This document shows positions 1-6,243 of a stretch of DNA of 8,221 nucleotides, one piece after another (the stretch's first letter is position 1; every line of letters starts with the position of its first letter). Source of the DNA: Gammaproteobacteria bacterium (GTDB taxonomy: Bacteria > Pseudomonadota > Gammaproteobacteria > Cardiobacteriales > Wohlfahrtiimonadaceae). The stretch is from NCBI GenBank assembly GCA_003864535.1, contig BHEQ01000079.1, forward strand, positions 1 to 8,221, written 5' to 3'. The position numbers were made by a program, and so were the translations under genes. The notes beneath the pieces are model-generated. The model saw nothing but the letters and a program-made list of their open reading frames with translations. It was not told the DNA's origin and ran no database searches.

Positions 1-269
1 GATAAAAAGACCAAGTACATGCCTATCAATCCAGAAAGAGAGCGAAGTGCATGGAGCGGTAAGCGTTTAAAAGAAGGTTTTAAGGCGCCACTTTTGATAA
101 ATAGCGGTAGGAGCAAAATCATTGGAATAATATTTCTAAAAAATAAAATAGTAGGTAACTCAATATCTTGTCTTCCAAGTAATTTAATACTACTATCCAT
201 CAAAGCAAATGCTAGTTGTGAGCAAAGAATAAGCATAATACCAAGGCTGGCAGGGCTTAGCGCTCTCAT
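1..269 (-). CDS. EamA/DMT-superfamily transporter, N-terminal part (cut by window edge)
   Basis: Reading the minus strand from the ATG at 269 gives an open frame of 89 complete codons that leaves the window without a stop. The start MRALSPASLGIMLILCSQ is followed by three hydrophobic segments, at about residues 9-26, 41-60 and 75-89. The phrases FALMDSSIKLL, ILFFRNIIP and LRSLSGLIGMYLVFL match the layout of the first helices of EamA (DMT superfamily, 10-TM) carriers, including the Arg after the Phe pair in helix 2 and the Arg before helix 3. Upstream in this frame there is no other start before a stop at 300-302, so the ATG is well fixed. It begins 2 nt after the dadA stop, and the Shine-Dalgarno match is weak (GAG in gtgagataaat), which suggests translational coupling to dadA. 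The substrate cannot be read from the sequence; family members move amino acids, metabolites or S-adenosylmethionine. An amino-acid link is inferred only from the neighbour. Confidence 0.82.
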   Translation of the reverse strand, partial: MRALSPASLGIMLILCSQLAFALMDSSIKLLGRQDIELPTILFFRNIIPMILLLPLFIKSGALKPSFKRLPLHALRSLSGLIGMYLVFL

Positions 270-271
270 AT

Positions 272-1573
272 TTATCTCACATTCGCATAAGAAAATGGTT
301 CAGGATCAAGACTAACTTGAGCACTTAAATCTAGTTTTTTGCGTATAAGTTCAGCTAATAATTCACCACTTCCAAGAGCTAGCGTAAAACCTAAAGCACC
401 ATGCCCAACATTGAGCCATAAACCAGGAATTGGGCTTTCATCAATAATTGGCTTACCTTGCGCGGTGGCAGGACGCAGCCCCGTCCATTGGATGGCGTTT
501 GCATAATCTAATGTCGGAAACATCTCTTGTGCCTCTTCAATTAACTGAGCAATGCGTTGCGGATTAATTATCTTAGTCGCATCGCCCATATCAACCATCG
601 CGGCGATCCTAAAAGTATCACCTAAACGCGCGTAAACAATTTTTTTAGCAGAATCAGTGATACTAATTTCAGGAACAATATCATTATCTTTTAAAGCAAC
701 CGTTAAGCTATAGCCTTTTAAAGCATATAAAGGCAAGGAGACGTTCATCTGTTTAGCAATCTCAATACTTTCAATACCCGCACTTAGGACAACTTGCGCA
801 AAAGATAATTGTTGTGGTTTTAATATGTTTGCAGTATCTGTCTGATATTTAAGCTTAAATTCATTATTTTCTTGGTTAATATTAACTATTTTACTATTTA
901 AATATAAGGAGAAAGAGGCATGGCTTTGAAGTTCTTTTAAAAGGCATTTAGAAAACTCATAGCAATCGCCTAATTCCTCACTTGGTGTATATACGCCGCC
1001 TACAATTTTTTCACTAATTGTGCTTAATGAAGGTTCAATGGCTAAACACTGCGCTTTATCTAATACACTTTGAGTTGATCCCATACTTTGTTGTAATTTT
1101 ACTTGTTGTGCCGCTTTTAAAAGCGCGGTATCGCAACGATAGATAACTAATTTGCCATTTTTTCTAAACTGAAAATCAGTCTCAGCAGAGCTTAGCTTTT
1201 GCTCAATAAAATCATGCATTTGAGCGCGGCTAAAATAGGAAAGTGATAATAATTCTGAGGTAGTTTGCGCAGATTTAGCCGCACTGCATGCTTTAATAAA
1301 TTGCAAGCCCCATAGCCATTGTTTTAAGTTGAATTTTAAATTAAATTTTAACGGAGATTTTTTGTATATCAAATACTTAGGAAGATCTTTTAATGCTGAT
1401 GGTTCCGCCAGCGGGGCAACATAACTATACGAAAGCTGAGCTCCATTTGCAAAACTTGCTTCTAATCCAACGTCATTATTTTTCTCAAATAAACTTACCT
1501 TAAATCCAGCTTTAACTAAAGCATAAGCCGTGGCAACACCGACAACACCTGCACCAATTACTGCAATATTCAT
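272..1573 (-). CDS. dadA: DadA-like D-amino acid dehydrogenase (FAD-dependent)
   Basis: This is a predicted FAD flavoenzyme that oxidatively deaminates D-amino acids (classically D-alanine) to 2-oxo acids and ammonia, passing electrons to the respiratory chain at the inner membrane. The 433 residues match the usual DadA length (E. coli 432). The N-terminal Rossmann motif is GAGVVG at residues 7-12, with the ribose-binding acidic residue E30 ending strand 2 (VSLFEKN). Further family marks are GGVYTPSEELGDC (192-204), LPLYALKGYSLT (290-301), WTGLRPATAQGKPII (363-377) and the C-terminal FAD-binding NVGHGALGFTLALGSG (388-403). I chose the ATG at 1573 because the family begins directly before strand 1 and AAGGA lies 7 nt upstream. 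The ATG at 1591 (6 residues longer) has an even better GAGGTG site and is a real alternative; a GTG at 1600 is less likely. No racemase gene is next to it, unlike E. coli dadAX, so the exact substrate is open; other amine-oxidase-like DAO proteins are possible. Confidence 0.88.
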   Translation of the reverse strand: MNIAVIGAGVVGVATAYALVKAGFKVSLFEKNNDVGLEASFANGAQLSYSYVAPLAEPSALKDLPKYLIYKKSPLKFNLKFNLKQWLWGLQFIKACSAAKSAQTTSELLSLSYFSRAQMHDFIEQKLSSAETDFQFRKNGKLVIYRCDTALLKAAQQVKLQQSMGSTQSVLDKAQCLAIEPSLSTISEKIVGGVYTPSEELGDCYEFSKCLLKELQSHASFSLYLNSKIVNINQENNEFKLKYQTDTANILKPQQLSFAQVVLSAGIESIEIAKQMNVSLPLYALKGYSLTVALKDNDIVPEISITDSAKKIVYARLGDTFRIAAMVDMGDATKIINPQRIAQLIEEAQEMFPTLDYANAIQWTGLRPATAQGKPIIDESPIPGLWLNVGHGALGFTLALGSGELLAELIRKKLDLSAQVSLDPEPFSYANVR

Positions 1574-1580
1574 TAAATTA

Positions 1581-1603
1581 TCCTTATCCATTAAATCCAC
1601 CTC
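1581..1603 (-). promoter_or_regulatory. Two stacked Shine-Dalgarno sites upstream of dadA
   Basis: On the minus strand GAGGTG (1603-1598) sits 6 nt before the ATG at 1591, and AAGGA (1585-1581) sits 7 nt before the in-frame ATG at 1573. Both spacings are good, so the DNA alone does not decide the dadA start; homology favours the inner ATG. Confidence 0.5.
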
Positions 1604-1650
1604 GCCTTTATTTTAATATAAAAAATATAACTCAATAGTACAGAAATAAT

Positions 1651-1719
1651 TTGATTACTTGCAGTACTTTAATTACTTACAGTACTTCCAGTACTTGCAG
1701 TACTGCAGGTACTTCTAAG
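1651..1719. repeat. 9-bp tandem repeat array, about seven units
   Basis: Between the exporter gene and dadA the sequence repeats every 9 bp. The plus-strand consensus is TGCAGTACT, in units starting at 1651, 1660, 1669, 1678, 1687, 1696 and 1705. Two units (1660, 1696) are exact; those at 1678 and 1687 differ by one or two bases; those at 1651, 1669 and 1705 are more degenerate. The unit core AGTACT is self-complementary, and 1696-1707 (TGCAGTACTGCA) is a perfect 12-bp palindrome, so neighbouring units could pair in the transcript. No open reading frame uses the array: the minus strand meets a stop inside it in the frame of the unit. It looks like a minisatellite produced by slippage. A protein-binding or RNA-structure role is possible but not shown. 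Confidence 0.85.
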
Positions 1720-1744
1720 GGTAAAGCATGTAAATACAGCCTAC

Positions 1745-2065
1745 TTAATCATCAGTAAAATTCAAACCTATCACACCTAAGATAATAATAAGCAAGCATA
1801 CAATTTTAGATAAACTCATATTCTCCCCAAAAAAAAGTGCGCCTACAATTGCAATTAACACCGTTCCAACCGCCGACCAAATTGCATAGGCAATGGTTAC
1901 TTCCATTTTACGCAAACATAAAGTTAACGATGCAAACGATATGCTATACGTAATAATCATAAAAATAGAGGGCACAAGAACCGTGAACCCATTCGATAGC
2001 TTCATTAATGTTGTGCCAATTACCTCAAAGATAATCGCACCACATAATAAAATTCTCGCATCCAT
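1745..2065 (-). CDS. Small multidrug resistance (SMR) exporter, EmrE/Qac type
   Basis: This is a predicted four-helix inner-membrane protein that works as a dimer and exchanges protons for lipophilic cations such as quaternary ammonium compounds. The 106-residue length is typical. The essential proton/substrate carboxylate E14 is present in GAIIFEVIGTTLMKLSNGFT, and other residues that line the EmrE site fall at identical numbers: A10, I11, G17, T18, Y40, F44, L47, Y60 and W63 (AYAIWSAVG). G97 in helix 4 is kept, while EmrE G90 is Cys here. The AYAIWS and TTLMK patterns place it with Qac-type exporters rather than the guanidinium-exporting Gdx/SugE branch. The ATG directly follows the purL TAA with no gap. 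The nearest SD-like AGG is 12 nt away, too far to work well, so translation probably depends on ribosomes finishing purL. Which compounds it exports in nature cannot be told from sequence. Confidence 0.92.
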   Translation of the reverse strand: MDARILLCGAIIFEVIGTTLMKLSNGFTVLVPSIFMIITYSISFASLTLCLRKMEVTIAYAIWSAVGTVLIAIVGALFFGENMSLSKIVCLLIIILGVIGLNFTDD

Positions 2066-5000
2066 TTAAGCTACAAACCTGCGTGCGTTCATAAACACCT
2101 GTAACCATGGTGATTTCTCTTTAGATAGGCCATCAGGTAGATATGAGAAGTTTAAAGGGCGTAAAGTGCGCTCAGGATGGGGCATCATCGCAAGGATACG
2201 TCCATCATCATTCGTGACCCCAGTAATTCCATGCACAGCTCCATTTGGATTAAGCGGATAAGTTGTTGCAATTGCACCTTTATCATCAATAAAGCGTAAC
2301 GCTACATTATGTTGCGCAATTAATTTATCGATATCGCCGTCATTGCGTTCTTGTGGGCGACCTTCACCATGAGAGATTACGATAGGTAATTGTGAGCCTA
2401 TCATACCGTTAAAGAACATAGAGTTACTTTGGGCGATCTCAACTTGGACTAAACGCGCCTCATATTGTGCGACCAGATTATGCGTAAATAAAGGCCAATG
2501 GCTAGCTCCTGGGATAATCTCGTGTAATCCTGCTAGCATTTGGCAGCCATTACACACGCCCAAGCCAAATTTATTTTTATCTTTAAAGAAATCTTCAAAC
2601 ATTTTGCGTGCAAAATCATTATATAAGATTGATTTAGCCCAGCCCATGCCTGAGCCTAAAACATCCCCATACGAGAAGCCACCAGCTGCTACAAGCCCTT
2701 GGAAATCAGCTAAATTAACGCGTTTATTTAAAATATCCGACATATGGATATCAAAAGTATCAAATCCAGCTAGATCAAATCCTGCCGCCATCTCCACTTG
2801 AGAATTAACCCCTTGTTCTCTTAATATTGCAATTTTAGGTTTAACGCCAATATTTAACCGAGCACTAAGATTTTTGGTATTGGCATGATTATGCGAATGA
2901 GTGCTCGCTTCAAGATCAGGGCTAAGCTTGGCAAATAAACCTTGATAATTAGGATTAAGCGCAAGCGCATAAGCCTCTTGTGCACATTTGGGGTGATCAC
3001 GTCGTGATTGCATCGCAAAGCTTACTTTAGACCACCAGTTTCTTAAAGTGCAGCGCATTTGCTTAAATATTATCTTATCTTTATGGCTGATATTTAAAGC
3101 ATCTTCATTATTTATCGATCCAATATCATGAACTAGACTATCAATTTCAAAATCTTTGAAAATCTTGTTGATTATGCTCATATCAGAATTTTTAACTTGA
3201 ATAACTGCGCCTAACTCTTCATTAAATAAAGCAGAAATAAGATTAGAGCCTAAACTATCAAGTTTAATCTCAAGCCCCAAACCTGAGGCAAAGATCATCT
3301 CTGCAAGTGTTGCAAATAAACCGCCATCTGAGCGATCATGATAAGCGTGGATAATATTTTGTGCATTGAGTGTTTGAATCGCTGTAAAGAAATTTTTAAG
3401 ATGTTCAAAATTATCACAATCTGGCGCAATATCACCAATTTTATCTTGAACTTGTCCAAAGATAGAGCCGCCTAAACGATTTTTACCTGCGCCTAAATCT
3501 ATCAATAAAATACGTGCATCAGGAATATTTTTAAGCTCAGGAGTTAATGTTTTAGTTACATCAAGCACGGGTGCAAATGCAGTAATAACCACACTTAAAG
3601 GCGAGATTACCGCTTTTTCTGTGGTTTGATTGGTTAGATTATGCTCACTCCAGCGCGTTTTCATAGATAATGAATCTTTACCTACAGGAATTGCAATCCC
3701 AAGTGCTGGGCACATCTCCATTCCAATTGCCTTAACTGCATCAAATAAAGCAACATCTTCACCTGCATGTCCACAAGCTGCCATCCAATTTGCGGATAAT
3801 TTTATGCTGCGCAAATTCTCAATTCTTGCAGCTGCGATATTGGTGATACTTTCGGCAACTGCCATTCTTGCTGATGCAGCAGGATTTAAAAGTGCAAGTG
3901 GCGGACGCTCGCCAAGCGCAAAAGCCTCGCCCGTTATGCTCTCAAAACCTGACGCGGTTACGCCACAATCCGCAACTGGGACTTGAAAACGTCCCACCAT
4001 TTGATCACGCGCGGTTAAACCTCCAACAGTTCTATCTCCAATTGAGATTAAAAATGTTTTATCCGCAACAGTTGGATGGCGTAAAACCGCTTGCGCCATT
4101 TGCACTAATTGAGTCTCATTTAAATTAGTTGCGAGCGCATCTCCTGCTTTAAATAAGCGTGTTTGCACATTTTTAGTCATTTTAGGTGGTTTGCCTAATA
4201 AAACTTCCATGGGTAAATTAACTACTGCATTGCTAAAATGTGCATCATAAACTTTTAGATTTCTGGCATCGGTAGCTGTGCCTACAACCGCAAAAGGACA
4301 GCGTTCACGCTCGCAAATTGCACTAAATTCAGGTAAATCTTGCTCAGCAATCGCTAAAACATAACGCTCTTGCGCTTCATTTGACCAAATCTCACGCGGA
4401 CTCATTGATTTTTCATCATTATTAATATGGCGTAATTCGATAATACCGCCTTTGCCTGCATCATTAATTAATTCAGGCAATGCGTTAGATAAACCACCAG
4501 CACCAACATCATGAATTGAGATCACTAAAGATTGAGCGCCCATCGCACGTAAACGCTCGATAACTTCTTGAGCGCGGCGTTCCATTTCAGGATTACCGCG
4601 TTGAACTGAGGCAAAATCCAAATCTTCTGCACCAATTCCTGAATCTTGGCTAGACGCTGCGCCGCCACCAAGCCCAATATTTAAAGCAGGTCCACCTAGC
4701 ACAATCAACAAAGAACCTGCTGGAATAATCTTTTTAGCAACGTGCATCGGGCGAATATTGCCCATGCCACCAGCAAGCATAATCGGCTTATGATAGCCGC
4801 GTTGCTCGCCATTTACATTCATCTGAAATGTGCGAAAATAACCTGTAATTGCAGCTCTTCCAAATTCATTATTAAACGCCGCAGATCCAAGAGGTCCTTG
4901 AAGCATAATATCCAAAGCACTTGCAATACGGTGTGGTTTGCCATAATCGGCAATGTATGGCGTAGGTGAGTCTATTGGAGATAGGTCTGGCGGAGATAGT

Positions 5001-6124
5001 TCTATCGGAGATAGGTCTGGAGGAGACAGGTCTGTCGGAGACAGCCAGTGTGTTGGGGCTTCTGCTAATTTTAAATCAGAGACACAAAAACCACTTAAGC
5101 CAGCTTTAGGTTTTGCGCCAATTCCTGTCGCGCCGCCATCGCGAATCTCGCCACCTGCGCCAGTTGCTGCGCCTGCAAAGGGACTAATTGCCGTGGGATG
5201 ATTATGCGTTTCAACTTTAATTGTAATATGTGCTTTTTCATTTACATATTGATATTGCTGGTATTTATCAACTAATAAGCTTTTTGCTTGATATCCTGCA
5301 ATCACCGCGGAATTATCATGATAAGCGGATAAAACTTCATTTTCTAAAGCTGCATTATTTAAAGATATTTCAGAGTATTTTTGATAAGTATTTTTAATCA
5401 TTCCAAACAAGGATATATCTTGCACTTTGCCATCAATAATCCAATCCGCGTTAAAAATCTTATGGCGGCAATGTTCAGAATTAGCTTGGGCAAACATTGT
5501 AACTTCCGCATCGGTTGGATTTTGCTTAAGTTTTATGTAATGTTGATATAAATAGATAATCTCATCTTTGGATAATGCCAATCCAAGTTCTTGATTCGCA
5601 TCATCTAAAGCTTGCTGTCCGTGAGTTTGAATGTCTATAATATCTAAAGGTTTAGGTTCGCTATGATCAAATAATTGCGCAGCTTGATCAATCTCAAACA
5701 AGGCACTTTCAGTCATACGATCTAAAATAAGTTCTGCAAATGCGCTTAAATCAGCTGCAGCGAGCTCTTGAGTAAAAGAATATAAGATGCCGCGTTCAAT
5801 TCTTAATATATTTTTAAGATTACAATTTATAGCAATATCAGTAGCTTTGCTTGACCAAGCCGATTGTGTGCCAATCCGCGGTGTGATTAATACAAACGAA
5901 GAGGGAAGATAATCCAGAGTTGATAGCTCTTTAAGTGTTTGTTTATCTTCAAGTAAGCCACATAATTTTTGTAGGTTTTGGGGATCAAGTGTGGTTGCTG
6001 TATCGATAAAATAAGTAAAACTTGCGCTAAATTGTGGGATATTTAAGCTGCGCATGCTTATTTTTTCAAGCAATTGGGTTTGACGAAAATCAGATAAAGC
6101 GACACTACCTAGAAGTTGCAACAT
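2066..6124 (-). CDS. purL: Phosphoribosylformylglycinamidine (FGAM) synthase, single-chain
   Basis: This cytoplasmic enzyme carries out the fourth step of purine synthesis: FGAR + glutamine + ATP gives FGAM. Of its 1352 residues, about 1-150 form the PurS-like domain, about 150-230 the linker (FAQANSEHCRHKIFNADW at 211-228), about 300-1000 the two AIRS-type synthetase halves (VETHNHPTAISPFAGAATG, SIHDVGAGGLSNA at 536-548, AYHDRSDGG at 927-935), and about 1095-1352 the class I glutamine amidotransferase. The amidotransferase triad is visible: C1191 in GVCNGCQ, H1316 and E1318 in MPHPE. It is some 55 residues longer than E. coli PurL (about 1295). About 29 of these come from a repeat-coded insert at residues 356-390, between AGLSGFCVSDLK and DYGKPHRIASALDIM. 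Substitutions from the usual GGEIRDEGATG (E330 is Gly) and GAGEGWAKS (M1160) are seen. The ATG at 6124 has AGGGA 7 nt upstream, and the protein starts as the family does (LxGSxALSDFR). It ends exactly where the exporter gene begins. Confidence 0.98.
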   Translation of the reverse strand: MLQLLGSVALSDFRQTQLLEKISMRSLNIPQFSASFTYFIDTATTLDPQNLQKLCGLLEDKQTLKELSTLDYLPSSFVLITPRIGTQSAWSSKATDIAINCNLKNILRIERGILYSFTQELAAADLSAFAELILDRMTESALFEIDQAAQLFDHSEPKPLDIIDIQTHGQQALDDANQELGLALSKDEIIYLYQHYIKLKQNPTDAEVTMFAQANSEHCRHKIFNADWIIDGKVQDISLFGMIKNTYQKYSEISLNNAALENEVLSAYHDNSAVIAGYQAKSLLVDKYQQYQYVNEKAHITIKVETHNHPTAISPFAGAATGAGGEIRDGGATGIGAKPKAGLSGFCVSDLKLAEAPTHWLSPTDLSPPDLSPIELSPPDLSPIDSPTPYIADYGKPHRIASALDIMLQGPLGSAAFNNEFGRAAITGYFRTFQMNVNGEQRGYHKPIMLAGGMGNIRPMHVAKKIIPAGSLLIVLGGPALNIGLGGGAASSQDSGIGAEDLDFASVQRGNPEMERRAQEVIERLRAMGAQSLVISIHDVGAGGLSNALPELINDAGKGGIIELRHINNDEKSMSPREIWSNEAQERYVLAIAEQDLPEFSAICERERCPFAVVGTATDARNLKVYDAHFSNAVVNLPMEVLLGKPPKMTKNVQTRLFKAGDALATNLNETQLVQMAQAVLRHPTVADKTFLISIGDRTVGGLTARDQMVGRFQVPVADCGVTASGFESITGEAFALGERPPLALLNPAASARMAVAESITNIAAARIENLRSIKLSANWMAACGHAGEDVALFDAVKAIGMEMCPALGIAIPVGKDSLSMKTRWSEHNLTNQTTEKAVISPLSVVITAFAPVLDVTKTLTPELKNIPDARILLIDLGAGKNRLGGSIFGQVQDKIGDIAPDCDNFEHLKNFFTAIQTLNAQNIIHAYHDRSDGGLFATLAEMIFASGLGLEIKLDSLGSNLISALFNEELGAVIQVKNSDMSIINKIFKDFEIDSLVHDIGSINNEDALNISHKDKIIFKQMRCTLRNWWSKVSFAMQSRRDHPKCAQEAYALALNPNYQGLFAKLSPDLEASTHSHNHANTKNLSARLNIGVKPKIAILREQGVNSQVEMAAGFDLAGFDTFDIHMSDILNKRVNLADFQGLVAAGGFSYGDVLGSGMGWAKSILYNDFARKMFEDFFKDKNKFGLGVCNGCQMLAGLHEIIPGASHWPLFTHNLVAQYEARLVQVEIAQSNSMFFNGMIGSQLPIVISHGEGRPQERNDGDIDKLIAQHNVALRFIDDKGAIATTYPLNPNGAVHGITGVTNDDGRILAMMPHPERTLRPLNFSYLPDGLSKEKSPWLQVFMNARRFVA
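4970..5051. repeat. In-frame 15-bp tandem repeat inside purL (LSPxD x5)
   Basis: On the plus strand GGAGATAGGTCTGG-type units of 15 bp start at 4977, 4992, 5007, 5022 and 5037, the last one degenerate, with a partial copy before 4977. Read in the purL frame, 5044-4970 encode five consecutive pentapeptides: LSPTD, LSPPD, LSPIE, LSPPD, LSPID (residues 361-385). The unit length is a multiple of three, so the frame is kept. Codon use differs from the flanks: all five repeat Leu codons are CTG or CTA and the repeat Asp codons are GAC, whereas the adjacent coding sequence uses TTA/TTG/CTT and GAT. The Pro-rich stretch is probably a flexible surface loop. Confidence 0.93.
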
Positions 6125-6163
6125 TAATATATCCCTAATTTAAAGCTAAAATTTAATCTGGAT

Positions 6164-6193
6164 ATTTTAACACAAGCAGATAAAATTTCTGAA
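6164..6193 (-). promoter_or_regulatory. Candidate sigma-70-type promoter of purL
   Basis: On the minus strand an extended -10, TGTTAAAAT, has its TAAAAT hexamer at 6169-6164 (5 of 6 to TATAAT). It is preceded 18 bp upstream by TTCAGA at 6193-6188 (4 of 6 to TTGACA). Initiation would fall near 6157, giving a leader of about 33 nt, followed by AGGGA (6136-6132) and the purL ATG. The leader is too short for a purine riboswitch. A weaker alternative pair is TTGATC (6209-6204) with TTTTAT (6185-6180). This is a pattern match only, in AT-rich DNA. Confidence 0.4.
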
Positions 6194-6194
6194 T

Positions 6195-6216
6195 AACTAA
6201 TGAGATCAACTAATGA
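6195..6216. repeat. Paired 9-bp direct repeat upstream of purL
   Basis: AACTAATGA occurs twice (6195-6203 and 6208-6216), separated by GATC, giving a 13-bp period. A shorter ACTAA follows at 6218-6222. The pair lies just upstream of the better candidate purL promoter and overlaps the weaker alternative -35. It could be an operator half-site pair or a small slippage duplication. It does not resemble the E. coli PurR box. Confidence 0.55.
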
Positions 6217-6243
6217 CACTAACCATCCTAAGCTTCCAAACTC

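Noticed and set aside
19..315. Plus-strand open frame of 98 codons at the left edge
   Set aside because: It lies opposite the start of the EamA carrier and the end of dadA, both of which have recognisable protein families. Its own translation shows none.
1651..1719. 9-bp array as a CRISPR
   Set aside because: The units are 9 bp with no spacers and no cas genes nearby; it is a simple minisatellite.
3630..4128. Overlapping plus-strand open frames opposite purL
   Set aside because: The opposite strand encodes conserved PurL motifs throughout (for example GDRTVGGL, SANWMAACGHAGED), so these are shadows. The same holds for plus-strand frames at 2604-2801, 4742-4969 and 7338-7679.
4970..5051. PurL insert as an intein or a Rickettsia-type palindromic element
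   Set aside because: It is only about 29 extra residues made of simple pentapeptide repeats, with no splicing motifs and no palindromic arms.
4953..5201. Plus-strand open frame with Gly-Asp-Arg/Ser repeats opposite the purL array
   Set aside because: It is only the antisense reading of the 15-bp repeat and of conserved PurL codons, and it has no family resemblance.
6125..6243. PurR box or purine riboswitch upstream of purL
   Set aside because: No ACGCAAACGTTTTCGT-like palindrome is visible, and the leader from the candidate promoter is only about 33 nt.
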